This document shows, in pieces, positions 12,601-26,874 of a stretch of DNA of 64,000 nucleotides; the stretch's first letter is position 1; each line of letters begins with the position of its first letter. The position numbers and the translations under genes are program-made. The DNA lies in assembly GCF_048128805.1 (NCBI RefSeq), contig NC_136002.1, forward strand, positions 27,242,602 through 27,306,601, given 5' to 3'. The DNA is from Centroberyx gerrardi. Taxonomy: Eukaryota > Chordata > Actinopteri > Beryciformes > Berycidae. The notes below the pieces were generated by a model. That model was given only the letters and a program-made list of their open reading frames with translations. It was not told the DNA's origin and did not search any database.

Positions 12601-14599
12601 GGTTAGATAAAATTGGAATAAACAGCATTTGCCACTTTCTGTATGTCCTCATGGCAAGACGTTTGAGTTTTGTCTCATTTTCTTTCTCATTTCCTTTATC
12701 TGTGTCAGTAGCCCCTTCCTAATACTCCTCAGGAATGTTGATTTCGGGACGTCCCAGGCCCTGGCTAGGAGTCTTAGCTGAGGCACCCTCCCTAGCTGCC
12801 TCTACTGCTTTATACTCTTGTATTGCTCCCTTCTTTCTTTCACATATATTTCTGGACTGACGACTGAAAATCAGAATTATGTTACTAATCCATAGCAGTG
12901 AAAACATTATGATCAAAATCACCCAACATTACCATGGTGTGACATCATAGAGAGGGTCGGAGCAAACCTCAGAAAGGAAGCTCACCCTCCAAAGCACAAG
13001 GTAACTTTTGCACTATGCCCAAATGGGAACAGCATGTTTTACATAAATTGGGGCTTTATATTTAGGGTAGCCTGCTTGAACTTGGACTTGGACTTGAACT
13101 ATAGTATTTGAGTACGGTATAGAAGAGTGTCCCACTTTATCCAACCTGCTGTCCCACTTGGCCAAATGCTGTTATGTTTTTTTATTTATTTATTTATTTT
13201 TTTGCATTGGACACACTGCAGACAAATGAGTCATGAGTCATGCCTCCTGTAAATTTGATAAGAACAAGGATTCTTCTTATTTAGTTAGGCAACATCTTGA
13301 GTAATTCAGAAATATAACGTCTTGAGCTAGTATGTTGGGTCAAGGCTGATAAATCATAGTCATAGTCATAGAAGTCAGAAATGTTTCCCACTTATGCTAA
13401 ATTCACCCTTCCCACTGAGTTTTTATACTACCATACTGTTAAAGCTTGCTGTATGCCTACTGTTAAAGCATGCAGTCCCACTTTGCCAAATGATTGATGA
13501 TTAATATTTTGCTTAATGGATTTCTTAATGTTTTGGATTCTGATAGCTTATGTTCTATGGGAGTGCTGCCTCAAAGTGGTTCATTGTGTATTGAGACTGT
13601 GTAGACCTCCTAATGTTGTAAGTTCTATTTTAGAAAATAATTAATCATGGTGGATTTCCACTACCTCAATATTGCCATTAAGGAAACAAATGCAAGTGTA
13701 TAACCAAATAATGGCCAACACAAATATAGCCATTCAACCCAATAACACACTCTATCTCATGCATCACATCTAGGTGGTGGTGCTGTTGTTTTGTGTTTGT
13801 TTATTTAATTTTGTCCACAGTTAACTTGTAGATCATGAGTTACCAGCTGTATATCCTATCTTACATTTGATAGGCCTAACACTGTTGTGAAATACAGAAA
13901 AAATACCGGAGAATTTCAAAATGACTGACATGAAAGTAACATTTATTCCGAAATAATTTATAAGCTATTTCATGACCTTTGCCTCCAACATGTGAACATT
14001 TCTGAGGATGGGGTCATCTGTGTTTGGAAATCTTGAGTCATGTTATATAACAAATTTTGTATTGAACCCTTTAAATTCACAGTGGGACCACAGTGAGAGA
14101 TAATGTTTTATTAACTGAGAAACCTTTTCCTTACACTGAGTTCAGTGTGTATCAAGTCAAATCAGTTCCCTGGCCAGCACTCAAAAACATACAAAAACTC
14201 ACATTGATAATATATTCCTCACCGGGATTATGAAAGTTTCATCATAACATCTTAAAGTAGGCAACAGTATGCAGTAGATTATTCTTCTAATGTTTAATGC
14301 AAAGACAAGACAAATCAGCAATCAGTGTTTTTGACTAAGACCTACAGCACTTTTTGAAGTAGTGTTCACAGGACAGTCGGTGCTACCACATCCTCCTCAC
14401 ATCTACATTTTTACCTTTTTTGAGATTCATCAAAACGTTTTTCATTGTTATAGCCCATTTCAATATGAGCTTATACTATACAGTACTATGTATGTGCAGA
14501 AATGTAAAGTACATTCTGTATATAAACATTATAAACATTGGACCACTTTTACTTTCACTTTAACGTTAAAGGTAGCCCGCCTTGGAAATTTTGAACATG
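9623..14599. other. gene-free stretch
   Basis: AT-rich with the TG tract at 11.2 kb. 12.06-12.37 kb has a compositionally different, A-rich block that may be an old repeat, but I could not assign it. Confidence 0.45.
11219..11266 (+). repeat. (TG)n microsatellite
   Basis: TG tract with CATG interruptions. Confidence 0.9.
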
Positions 14600-16030
14600 T
14601 AATGGTCCAGATATTTCAGACAAACCTGTAGGCTGCCAAACTTATCCACACAGCAGTCCAAAGCTGGACACCAGAGGCAGTTGAAGAGTTCAAAGACTGG
14701 ATCAACATTACACAGTGGGAGGCCTTCAGATGTGTGAGTGTTAGTTTTGACACCTACACAGACATTGTCTTCACCTATTTCTCGTTTGGAGTGGAAGCCT
14801 GCCTTCCTCACAGAAGAGAATGTGCATAGACTTTCTCTGGCAGCAAATATTAGGAAAGCTGCAGGGCCTGATGGAGGCTCACCTGATGCACTCCGACACT
14901 GCACCAACCAGCTGGCCCCCGTGTTTACTGCAATGCATACAGTCCTGCCAAGTCCCTACTTGCTTAAAATCACCCACTTTTGTCCCCATTCTTAATAACA
15001 ATAAGGTGACTTCCCTCACAGACTTCAGGCCAGCGGACTGACCATTGAGTGCCTGTAACTGGTACTGTCCTACTTACAAAAAATTAAATATAGCCACTCT
15101 TTGACTCCCACTACTTTGTAAACAGGGCAAATTGATCAAAGGATGATGCAGTCACCATGGGCCTGCACTTTGTCACGAACCCTGACCCTGAACCCTGGAC
15201 ACACATGGCTCCTTCATCTGAATTATATTTGTTGACTTGAGTGCCATATTCAACACATCATCCTGTAACTGCTCTACTGCAGACTATATTGTAGTTTAAC
15301 AATCTCCCTCAATCTGCTAATGGATATAATTTGTCCAGCTGGGTCCCTACTTGTTCCTCCTCTCTGTGATCAGGTACAATGACTGTAGGCCAATAAAACT
15401 ACTCAAGTTTGCAGATGACACCACTCTGACAGGTGTCAAACCCACAACACTGAGTCCATGTGCAGGTGTGAGGTAGCCTGCCTTGTACTAGCATAACATT
15501 GTACTGCTAACAACCCGGAGCTACACAATCTCAAAACTATTGAGATGAGGATTGACTTTCAAAGGAGCCCGCTTCCTCATCTACCCCTGAAAATGAACGT
15601 TTCAACTGTGAACCCGGCTGAGTCATTCAGATTCCTGGGACCACCATCACTGATACTCTCCAATGGGACAAGGACATCTCCTGCCTGATCAAGAGGAACA
15701 TATCTTCCTGCAGCAAATGATGAAGCTCAACATCTCCCAGCCGATCCTGGTCCATATATCTAAGAGTGTAATAACCTCCAACATACTGTCCACAGTGCCG
15801 AGCAGGACAGTGGCTGTCAGCTGCTGTCCATCAAGGGACTGCATGATGCCAGGGCAAAGATAAAGGCAGGAAAGGTTGTCATCTGCAACCATCTGTTCCA
15901 AAAACTCTCTATCTTTCTCTTGACTCTGGGAGATGCTACCAATCCATTAAATCCAAGACCACCCATCACCTTAACAGCTTCTCCCCAAAAGCTGTCACCC
16001 TTCTTATCTAGCCTCATCCCTGCAAAACCT
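14600..16030 (+). mobile_element. decayed LINE (Rex1/CR1-like RT)
   Basis: Plus-strand fragments of a non-LTR reverse transcriptase: LEWKPAFLTEENVHRL then RKAAGPDGGSPDALR (about 14790-14900), TDFRPAD (15021-15041), LLKFADDTTLTG (about 15399-15434, catalytic FADD), and QWDKDISCLIKRN then a degenerate C-terminus to about 16030. Many stops and frameshifts separate them. The KAAGPDG signature marks a LINE lineage common in fish; the Rex1/CR1-like assignment is from recall and not certain. Confidence 0.7.
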
Positions 16031-16119
16031 CACAATATCTGGTCGTCTCCTCACCAGTAAAACTAGTGGTAAACCATAGTACTTGCTGTACTACAATGTC
16101 TGCATAAACCTGTGTGCTT

Positions 16120-16597
16120 AATACCTGCATTTTTAATTTTTATTGCAATCTCAGTTTTACTTAGTTTTCAGTGTGGGTTTTAGTTTTAGTTTTTAAGTTT
16201 CAGTTCTGGTTTTAGAATTTCAAGTATAGTGTTTTCTTTAGTATAATTTTTAAACAGGTATTGTGTAATCCAAACCATAAAACAAATTATTTTTTAAAAT
16301 GTTTTAAAAAACATTACTCTTTCAATGAACATTCAGTAAAACACCAATATGGCAAAATGTTGCCAAAAATGTATTCTTTTTTACCCCACAAATAAACACA
16401 AAGATGAAAACAAAACACATTTCACCTTTAATTTTTATCTTTTTATTTTAGTTAGTTGTACAAGTTGACAAGATAGTTTTAGTTTAGTTTTAGTTTATTA
16501 CAGGGTCGCGTATTTATTTTTATTTCAGTTCATGACAATGTTTTTTAAGTAGTTTTCATCTTGGTTTTGGTTTTAATTTACGATAATAACCTTGCCT
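16120..16597 (+). repeat. TTTTAGTTT-rich dispersed repeat, copy 1
   Basis: Runs of TTTTAGTTTTAGTTT and CAGTTCTGGTTTTAG, ending ACGATAATAACCTTG. The same end and body occur at 45425-45867. A common fish repeat of unclear class. Confidence 0.6.
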
Positions 16598-18478
16598 GGC
16601 ACATGATACTTTTCAGCCACACAAATGACAGCCTAACATTTCTCAAAAATTAGTGCATCCCATTCTATTCAGTATAAGCTCCTTATGGTACACTGGACCA
16701 ATGTACTGTTGGTCACTCAGCACTGGCTACAGCTGCAACCATGCTATATAACTGCTCTAATACACACTACAGAACACTGAATGTGTATAAATAGAGTGGT
16801 ATAAATAGACTACTGCCTGCAGTACGTCTTTCAGAATCCATTTGCATTGTATTCAAGGTCCTAATGTCCATTTTCCGGTTGCATATTTATGATAAAAAAT
16901 ATTTATAAGATTTCAGCACTGTATATTACAGCTAAAATGCATAGCTTTTTTTTTTTATTTAAGGAAAAACAAAATAAATCACATCGGTGTCCTTAGGTTG
17001 AGGGAACAAGTGAATCAAATCCCCAAAACTGCTTTATTTCACAAAGCCTATGTTTCTGTGAGGAGGCCTATGAATAAATGTATACTAAAACAACAGCTGC
17101 ATGTGGCTCACACTGTAATGGGAAAGCACATTATCCCAAAACTTTTTGGACTATGGTTGCCTTTTCTCCCGTGGACTTCAGATTGAAACACCCCTCCCGA
17201 TCTTCCCTGCAGCCCTATCCGTTAGCCGGCAGTGGATCCCTCACATCTGACGTCTCAATCAAAGGCAAATAGATTGTTCAGAAAAGAGACCTAAACAGAT
17301 GCTCTGGGCACATCAGCAAATCCCTCCTTAAACAGCACTCACTCATGACAACATCACGGCTATTTTAAGTCACTGGCGATAAATGTAGCTTGAAATTGCT
17401 ATGTCTTTTTTTCCCCCCCGTGGAACAAGTGTTTGAAATTCAGCAACTGTGAAAGTAGGCAGACAGACGTATTATCCAGTAATGAATGAGAGGTTTCATG
17501 ACACTTTCTTGTTTCCACGTTTTAACTCAATCCAAGTATAGAGGGCATTCTTTATACCCCCTTATTCCCTTATACCGGTAAATTTATATATATACAGTAT
17601 GTTTTGATGTGTATGATAATGATGTTGATTATTATTATTGTTGTTATTTTTGTTTTCTCTGATGAATATACTGATGAATATACTGCAGAATGTACAGATA
17701 TGACATTTGCTAGACATCTGAGATCGAGTCAATAAGATGCCATGAGCAGCGACAGCGAGGTGTTCGCCTATAGGGATGTTAGAGTGAAGTAATGGTATCC
17801 CACAAAAGATTTTTTTAAACTCCCTGGAGAACACTGTTAATGCACGACATTAAGACACTCTTGCTAAAGAAAGTTTATACATACATGATTATGGCTTCAT
17901 GCTGTTAGGTACATCAAAATACTATAATTGTACTTGCTGTCTATTACCCACAATCTAATTACTGATTACACATTCCACTTGCTGTTACCCATGGTTACTC
18001 TATTGATATTCTATAATCTCTTTGTGCACAGTTCAATTCAATGACTCAAGCGCCATCATAATGAGCAAAGCACAATTTAGATATTGACTGAAAATATACA
18101 TGCGATTGTACATGCTTGGGAATAGCTGTGAAAATAGGGGCACATAATTGGTTTGGTGTAAACATCGAGGTCTAGACACACACGTCCTTCTGGGAGTCCT
18201 CTAAACCCCACTAGACTTTCAAGAGCACTGAAAGAGCATATGCTGCCCACAGCATGTATAATGACCCCCATCAAAGCCATCAATAACCATAATGGTCATA
18301 TAGACATTTATGTTACAGTTAGTGGGATGAGGAATGAGGCATTTGAGGCAGAGGGCAACCTTTTTACACACTTATTTCAAAGGTCCCGTATTATTCAGTT
18401 TTCATGATTTTGTTTTACTTGGGTTCAGGGTAAGAGTGATGTCCTTCATGATGTTTTACTAATAAATCTAGTTTAATT

Positions 18479-18494
18479 AAAAGGGTCTTTATTG
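18479..18494 (+). repeat. SINE target-site duplication, left copy
   Basis: AAAAGGGTCTTTATTG, identical to 18689-18704 on the other side of the SINE. Confidence 0.9.
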
Positions 18495-18688
18495 GGTGCC
18501 CCAGTGGCTCACTGAGTACAGCGTGTACCACATAAGGCTCAGTCTTTCCCGCAGCGACCCGGGTTCGAATCCGGCCCGTGGTCATTTGTTGCATGTCCTC
18601 CCCTCTCTCTCTCCCATACCTTCCTATCTCTCTCTCACACTGTCTCTATCAATAAAGCATAAAAATGCCTAAAATAAATCTTTAAAAA
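18495..18688 (+). mobile_element. tRNA-derived SINE with intact target-site duplication
   Basis: The head has an A-box-like TGGCTCACTGAG (18505-18516) and a perfect B box GGTTCGAATCC (18562-18572), the two parts of an RNA polymerase III internal promoter. The body is CT-rich (CTCTCTCTCCC and CTCTCTCTC) and the tail is ATCAATAAAGCATAAAAATG to a poly-A. It is flanked by a perfect 16-bp duplication, AAAAGGGTCTTTATTG, at 18479-18494 and 18689-18704. Insertion must be fairly recent since the duplication is undamaged. Confidence 0.88.
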
Positions 18689-18704
18689 AAAAGGGTCTTT
18701 ATTG
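18689..18704 (+). repeat. SINE target-site duplication, right copy
   Basis: AAAAGGGTCTTTATTG, identical to 18479-18494; its first bases merge with the SINE poly-A tail. Confidence 0.9.
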
Positions 18705-20749
18705 AATGAATTTGAAGACTAAGTCCTCACAGGCAGAATAGTCCCATTACTGGACTCTGATTGGCCGAAAAATAGCAGCTCCTCTAATTCAAATAAGGTA
18801 AAGCTGCTGAGTGAAGGCTTTCCAGTTCAAATGCTCCAAATTGGCCTGATTGGACGGACTTCAGTAATTGCTTAGTGCCGTGAGTCAAGTCCAGTTGTGA
18901 TGTGTTGACTGAGTAAGTCCGAAACTGCCTGTGAAAAAGGTACTGAATTTTTAAAAATGCAAGCTTTTAAAGTCCATCCACTAAAACAAAATCAAATTTT
19001 CATGTCTACATTCCGATAATAGGGACTCTTTAACCGTTTTTTTTTTTTTTTTTTAAGATATGGACTGCTAAATAATCATGCCTTGGATATAAGCTTTTGA
19101 AGTCATTCCCACAAACTGTTCATTATTCATCTGAATATGCTGTATTCATGTAATGGCCTTGCATTTTAAAACATAATATTTATGAATCCAAACTCTTCAT
19201 ATTAATTTAGAAATTAATTTTACAAATTAATTTAATTAATTTGTAACTATTCATTTATTAATTTGACTAATCTAACATTCATAACATCAAAGATGTATTC
19301 ATTTGTTATCTGGCTGTGTGGTATTAATGTGAATAATAGCAGAATGTACAGTACATGAATATTGATGGGCTTAGAAAATCCAAATGTACATTCTCATCAC
19401 TTAGCTTTCAAGAACTTTGTTGAATAAAACATGGTGTTCAAAATGTGATATATGGATGAAAAAGTTTTGTTAATCACTTGCTTTAATATCAAACTGTGCC
19501 CTTCAACTTCAGCAGATCCGTTAGCTAATGTGACGGCTGTCCTAGCTTTCTACAATCAATTACTGTAATATTTATTCACAAAATCTATCAAACCATAGGA
19601 ACCACATCACAAAATCAAAGTATGCAAACCTATTTTCTTTGCAACATGAATCTATGTGTATGCAGTAGTTGATAAAAAAAAATGCATCAGTTCAGTTTCT
19701 TTGTGAAACAGGAATAGTAATGTATTGAATTACCTTTGCGATGTCGAGTGACAACTCTTCTCCTATCAGCCACCATCATGGAGACCAAAATATGTATAGC
19801 TCCATTAAGTGTAACACCTTAGAGGCAAAAACCATCTGTTTGCCAAAAGACACGCTCAGAGTGTCATAAACATCAAGTGGTGTTAATGAAAAGAACATTG
19901 TGTTGTGATCATCACCTCTGTGCTGTTTCTTGTTATTTTCTCATAGATCTTCTTCAAGTGTAATATTTCTCTGGAAAGCAGTTTTGCAATTCACAGTACA
20001 GTAAAAGAACAATGAAACAGCCACTGTACATACAACGAGTATTCAGAGTTACAAGAGTCTAGATGGGGAAAGTGAATGAGAAATGCTCTCCTTTCCCAGT
20101 TGTCAAAAGTGTAGGAAATCTCTCACTGAAGTAGATGAGGCCGGTTGAGGGAAAGTGGATACAGCAGAAAAGTAAATTACAACACTTCATCACAAAATAA
20201 CTCCTGGAATGCATTGATCACCACAGACTGATAATACATAACGGTGTAAGAGTATCTGAGGGTGGAATTTTCCTTCAAATGGAAAATGTCCCCATGTCCC
20301 CATTTATATTGGTCCCGCCCCACTAACACTTAGCCAACCACAAGCCATGTGGCACGGATCTGAGCAGTGATCAAGCCTTAGTCCCCGCAATTGGTGAAAG
20401 AGTTGCACATTTGAATGGTGTTTTCTCATGTATATAGACCCAAATCTTGTCGACTGTTTTATGTTGGCGAATGAATTGTTGTGGCAGCAACATATCAACT
20501 TCATGAATCAAGCTAAATCTGATTTCTGTCTAAAACCATGGTGACAGAGGCAGTGGGTAATAGCTAACTAGCTTTCTGGACAGTTAAATGTCTCGAAAAA
20601 GTGACAATTTACATACATTTTCCAAAATAATTTCTGTTTTGCATTCCTTACTTTAGTGATTATGCATGGAAACATACTTCAGTGATGTTCTACACTCCCA
20701 CTGCTAACTATCCAAATATGGCAATAGCAAACCGATGTATTGACCCTTC

Positions 20750-21960
20750 TAGGCAGGTTCCCTGATGGAAAATTACCTTTGATCTTGAGTCTAGACTTTG
20801 GGACAGTCAGAAGGACCCTGCCTGAGGATCTTAAGCTTCGCTCATAAGGGACCAATAGGTCTGCGATGTACCTAGGGGCCAGACCTAGCCGTGCTTTAAA
20901 AATTGATCAGTAAAATCTTAAAATCAATTCTAGGCTATATCTCGCTGGTAACCAGCGGAGGGATGCTAAAATTGGGAAGATATGGTCTCTTCATTTGGCA
21001 GCAGTTAAAATCCTAGCTGCTGCATTCTGAATGAGCTGGAGACGTTCGAGTGACTCTTGACTTAGGCAGGAATAGAGGGAGTTGCACTAGTGTAAACAAG
21101 ATGAGAGAAAAAACATGGATAACCTTTTCCAAATCTGTAGAGGATATAAACAACTTGATTTTTGATATGCTTTTCAACTGAAAGGAGCAAAACTGCACTG
21201 CTCTCTTTACCTGTTCTTCAAAAATAAGTTTCTGGCAACTGGTTTTATGTTGGAGGATGGACTACCAAGATCCTTGACATCAAGGTTTTGGAGGTTAGGG
21301 GGGGCCAAATAAGACGATTTCAGTTCTGGAACATGCATCACTTTATGTCTGTGAGGCAGTATTAATAGTGTTTATGGAGTTTGGATCACAAAGTTTTAAT
21401 GGGAGGTATGACTGGGTATCATCTGATGTAACCAAGTGGGAGCATGCAGAGGGAGAAAAGGATGGGGTCTAGAACTGATCCGTGAGGGACTCCCACAGGT
21501 GATGTCTGTCTGCTGAAGTAGATGAAAAATTGTCCATTATAACAGAGTAGGTTGTATTTGAGAGGTAGGATCTGAGCAAACAGTGCTGAGCCGGTGATAC
21601 CCACCCCGTGCTTAAGGCAGTCAATTAAAATTGCATGATCAATCGCATTAAATGCCGCGCTAAGGTCTAAAAGGATTAGGACCGAGCAATCTCCTGCCTC
21701 TGCTGTTATGAGGAGGTCATTTGTTGCTGTGAGAAGGGCTGTCTCTGTGCCATGTGGTGGTTTGAAACCTGTTTGAAATTTCTTAAAAATATTTTTGTTG
21801 CTCCATAAAGATAACAATTGTTTACAAACTAGTTTATTTCTAAAACTTTGAATATAAATGGCAGTTTAGATAGGCCTATGGTTGTGTCCGTGTGTTGCAT
21901 CACTAAGCCATGGAGGTGCATTTCATGCTATTACTAATCTGGTTTTCAAAGGTGCAGAAG
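20750..21960 (-). mobile_element. decayed L2-clade LINE fragment
   Basis: The open part at 21817-21419 has HGTETALLTATNDLL, LILLDLSAAFNAIDHAIL and VGVPHGSVLDPILFSLCML. The GVPQGS block is altered to GVPHGS, and the YADD region is lost or scrambled. Downstream to about 20750 are traces of the C-terminal region. Upstream at about 21880 is a trace of the N(Y/H)RPIS block. It is more decayed than the 60.7-63.9 kb copy. Confidence 0.75.
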
Positions 21961-24521
21961 TATCCAAGGCTGATAAGCATAGGTCATTAAAGTGGTAAAC
22001 CAAATCATATGTGTGTGCAGAATGAGCCACTGTTTTACTTTCACTGGATTCAGCAAAGGCAGATGAAAATCACACAAATGTTGACAATATGACAGGCGAC
22101 TAAATAGTACTAAATACCAGTTTACAACTCAAAAAAACATTTTTAGTGTGGAGTTGCTCTTTAAGGATGTGGATATGGATATGCTGTAAAATATCAACAA
22201 AGAAACATTTAAAACAATTCACCAGTGATGAGAAAAAAAATGAGGAAAAATCCACCCTTGGATACTCTTACACTGTTAGATATCATCAATCAGTAATGTT
22301 CAATGCATTCCAGGAAATATGTTGTGATAAAGTATTATAATTTACTTTTTTGGTGTACCCACTTTCTGTTAAACTGTCTTGTCTACTTCTACTTTACTTC
22401 CTTTACTACATTTCCCAGAATGACTTTGGACAACCCCCGATGTCTTGTATTCAGCTGTGGGTTATACATAGGTGGTGAGAGTGCTGTAATAGTGATAGCA
22501 TAGAATAAGCAAGAGAGTGAGAGTTTTTCATGACGAGAAAAGCGAGAATCTGGTCTATTGAGGCTGCTGTCGGTGGAGAAATTGGTATCTCTGCTGCTCC
22601 TACAACTACCACTATAATCAGAAAGCCAGGAGGAGAGTAGACCAAAATGCAGAACACTGGATTGGTAGATCTGTAGATCAGGGAAATATTTACAGGGGTA
22701 TCATGTTGCATTCTAACCGTAATGCCAGATTTAGTTTCCGAACAGCAAAGAGGTGTCTAGGATTTCTGCCAACTGCACTGGTAGAGTGTTTCGTAGGCAT
22801 ATGATTTACAATAATTAGTACGTCTGTGTTCAGTCGTATTGATTTGGGTTGCACTAACCTAGCATCATGCTCTGATGGAGGTTTCTTCCAAATTGCTGGC
22901 CAAAAGCTTTGTGTCCATCATTCATGAGTGCATTCTTTGGCATTCAGAACAGGCCAAAAGTTATCAATAAAAACAACAGCAGCACAATAGTTCCTCAACC
23001 AGTGGTGGAGAGCGAAGAGGTGGCTGAAACGCTCAATTCCATGTACATGGGTTGGGACAGAATGCACAACCTCCCGAGGCTCTGAACAGTTTCCTTAAAA
23101 CCTCATAATCATTATCTTATTTATCGGATTGTTTGAGCCTGATGTCATTGCACACTCATGTCGATTTAATCAAGGATGTGTTCGTTTAGAGCTAAAACTT
23201 TTGCACGCAGGAAACAGAAGGTGATGTCCAGGGGGATTCCCACACTCCTCTAACAACCAGAGAGTCTGCATGGGCTGTCATTTGTACATCCACCACAGAG
23301 AAGTTAGGCAGTGCAGATACGTCAGTTTTGACAGCAGTGCCTTGGTGGTGGGAGCTGGGTTAGAAACTGGCAGATGGTGTGAACACAGAGTCTGTATGCA
23401 GTTGCTCTTATACCGTTGGGTGGGCTGTCTCTGAGCTGGGGTGGTAGCTCATATTTCCACTGAGATAAAACGTGTCTTGGCCACGATGTTGTTATTCTCT
23501 GCTAATACCACAATACTGTTTGTAAGTGGGAGAGGGTCCCCACCAAAACACAAGGTTTTGGCCTCCTCCTCACCAAAACTGACCAACTTGTGTCAGTACA
23601 GTAATGCCTTCTCCTCTCTCAGGCAGGCTGACTGCATCAGCCTTGCGTGAAGAGCTATGGGCTCCTGTTGGCTCCAGCAAGGCTGCCCGGCAGCCTAATC
23701 ACAGCTGCCAATTCACCAACTTGTGTATCTGATTCTTAATCGACTGCAGCTTTGTCTAGATAGAGGACAGCTCAGTCTTGGTACTGATCCTGTCACGGAG
23801 TGCAACCAGGACAGAGAACATTTTGCAATTTGTACTATTTCTGATCTTAGCATGTGCTCTTTTATTGACTTTCATAGATTTTGATTAACTTTGTTATTTT
23901 CCTTGAGTTGTTTGTAGTGATCTTGCTCTGTTGTGGTTTTTGCCATATCCACTTATTCTTCCTGGAGTGAAACACTCTCCCTAGCTGATTCCCCTCAAGA
24001 TCCCAATTATGTACAGATTGTCAATCAAGGATCTGCACCGTGATTGTCACAATGGAGCATATAAGAGTCCAAGAGATGGGAAGATGAGGGGGCACTGTCC
24101 TGAAGGGCGCATGAAAGGACAAGAAGGCCTGACAAAACGAGTGTGAGGAGCAAGAGATGACTCATTACCTCTAACTGGGAGTAACCTGAGCATACACACA
24201 TGCAGCTTTAAGCAAAATAGTCCACTGTGCCAATGTTCGGGGGCCACGGAGTACCGGTATGGGCGAGCTGAGAGAGGGAGAGATGCAGAGTACTCAAAGG
24301 ACATTGGGGAAAGTGCAACTCCCTCTAATCTTGTTGTGTTTTTGGCCTGCCTACAGCTGGGGTTCCAGCAGGAGTTTGGGCGGATGGGGACACCAGTGGG
24401 ATTCCCTGTCTGCAGCTCTTCCCAAGTGGAGTGGAAACCCCGCGGCAAGAAGTAGAATGTGACCTGCGGTGACAGTGGCGGTCCAACATAGATGAGAGGA
24501 CTCACAGGCCTGCATTTCCAT

Positions 24522-24786
24522 CACTGCAAAAATATCTCAATCTTAAGTCATTTAGTCTATTATTGAGTCCTAAAGTTGTAATTTTCTTAAAGTGACAAAA
24601 TCTGGCAATGGGGTGAGATAATTTCACTTCAATTTATTTCAGGCATTATGTAGAATCAAGTGTAATTTTCTTGATAGTAGTTAGTGATCTGCCTTACTCT
24701 GACTCTCTTGGTTTAAGAAAAATAAGGTTTTAAGGCTGAATATGAGACTAAATGACTCGTTACGATGGATGGGATTTTTTGCAGTG
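24522..24786. mobile_element. 265-bp MITE with CACTGCAAAAA ends
   Basis: The left end CACTGCAAAAATATC and the right end GGGATTTTTTGCAGTG are inverted. Short AAATGACTC and AGTCATTTAGTCT segments also pair. No ORF. CACTGCAAAAA-ended MITEs are common in fish; the superfamily was not determined. Confidence 0.65.
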
Positions 24787-26819
24787 CTTTGAAAATAAGG
24801 GAAAGAGAGATTTTCCCCTTTAACCCCCTTTTCTCTTTTGACTCCATTGTTCCTGCTGCTTTATATAAACTTTCGTGACATTGAACTGACGCAATGTGTC
24901 TGTGTACTTGGCAAACCAGAGATGAAAAGAACCTAGAGTGTCTTTTATTCCCCTTGTTAGATGTCCTATAGGCTTTTTAGAATATTACGTGGTGTAGCAG
25001 CTATTCTTGTGACAATCCCACAAACCATTACCACAAGCTGAAACTCTCAACTACTCAATTGTCTGAGGAGTGCAGCGCAAAACAGCAACACAGAGCTCAC
25101 CAGAAATAGAGTGGTGTTTGCCGCTTGTCACTGTCTCTGCCAGAAGAGAGCTGTTTGGGAACACATTGCTGACCGTGGCCCTGGCCTTTACTATACGTTC
25201 AGAAAATAAACAAGGGGAAATTTCTTGCATGATTTTGATGATTTTTAGAAATAATCAAGCAAAACTGACATGATGACATGCAAGCACATTTGATGACACC
25301 ACTTGACATAGCAGAAAGCAGCCACGGTTAATGTCACAGCCACTACCCTTAGTGGTTTTGGTTGACATCCTATTATTTTTAAAGTAGATTACTAGAAATT
25401 ATGCTTCAGCAGTATATATTTTTTATTCTATCATGCTTCCATTTTAATCCTTTTGTGAGCAAGCCAATTGATAAAAAAGTAGCTAAACATGAGCAAAACT
25501 TCCCAGAAACTCCAATATAAATAAATGTAAATAAATAAATCTCATAGAGCTCAGGGAAACCACACACGGCTGCAATGACCTTGCTGTCCATTTTGGAAAG
25601 AAATGGCTGAAGCTGATTGGCTTTCGCGTTACTGTGTGTGGTGAATTTATTGTGCATGTTGAAAAATTCATCTTGAACAGATGCTGCTTCACCTCAGTTT
25701 GCAACACCTAGAACGAAGTTGCATCCATCTCGCTCTGTTCGCCTCTTTCCATTGACTTTGCATGCATTTGTGCTGCCTTTTTTCACATTCTGTCTGAACA
25801 TAGGGTCAGATCACAATGAGAAAATAATGACCTTGTTTTGCGAACAATGAGATGCTACCAACAGATCCCACAGATTGCTATCTGTAGACAGTCTTAGTGA
25901 CAAGGCTTGCATAACCCTTGCTTGTTGGTTCAAAGCTGTTTAGAACTAGAAAATTACTTGGCTGACAGGCTGTTAATAAGGCTTGTCCTATTTACTGAGT
26001 AGCAATGTTACCATTGCATATACCATTTCAAGAATCCTGTATTAATTGTGGGATTTGATTGATTTTGTGCCAGGTATGAGTCAGAACCTCAGGCATTACC
26101 AAGGGAACAGATGGTGCTAGCAAAAAAGTTTTAATTGTGCAAAGCTAATGAGCCAAAATCAAGCAAGTTTTTGGTACAATGTTGATGGTGCTGTTCTGTT
26201 AGTAAGTCAGCATGGCAAAATGAACTGGTTCAGGTATAAATGCTGCCATCCTCACCATTTAGCATTTAGAGTGCAAAATGCCTGGCCCTTTCTTCATTTT
26301 CCCTTAGAAAATCATTGTCAAGGTCACTTTTTTCAATCTTTCCCAATTCATTCTCTATGGAGTATATTACATCTGTATGAAATCTGTATGAGGCAGTGTA
26401 TACGCTTTTGTTTCTTATTTTTCAATATGAGAGACAATGGAAAATGTTTATGAATACAGAGTCCACAGGTACAGGATTACATAAAAGTGTATTAAACTTC
26501 AGTCCGTCTTAATTCACATGTCTGTTGTACTCTGATTACAAATATTACAGATGTAATCTAACCCTTTTCAGCTTCAACATACATTAAAAACCCGTTCAGT
26601 TGTTGCATTCTCATTATCCTTGTATCAATCAATTGAAGAATGTAAAAAATGTCTTCATTCGTCACATTTTCTGTTGTAGCTGTGGAGATAGGACAGGACA
26701 TTTAATGTCTAGTGTAACATGAATGATTTCTTTTCCAACGACAGTTTAACCCCAATTGGCATTTGGCCTGAACGACCGTGCGCAATTAAAATTATGAAAC
26801 TGAAGCAGTGGGCGTGTGA

Positions 26820-26874
26820 AGATGTGTGTGTCTGCATCTGTGTATGTACGTGTGTGTGTGTGTGTGTGTGTCTG
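26820..26874 (+). repeat. (GT)n microsatellite
   Basis: GT tract with an uninterrupted core of about ten units near 26850. Confidence 0.9.

Larger units (their letters stand above)
16600..20749. other. gene-free stretch around the SINE
   Basis: Apart from the SINE at 18.5 kb there is a poly-T run near 19040 and a perfect AT-only 11-bp-arm palindrome at 19222-19244. No exon seen. Confidence 0.45.

Noticed and set aside
24047..24505. 152-residue minus-strand frame
   Set aside because: Low-complexity Ser/Pro/Leu content, no family resemblance; likely chance.
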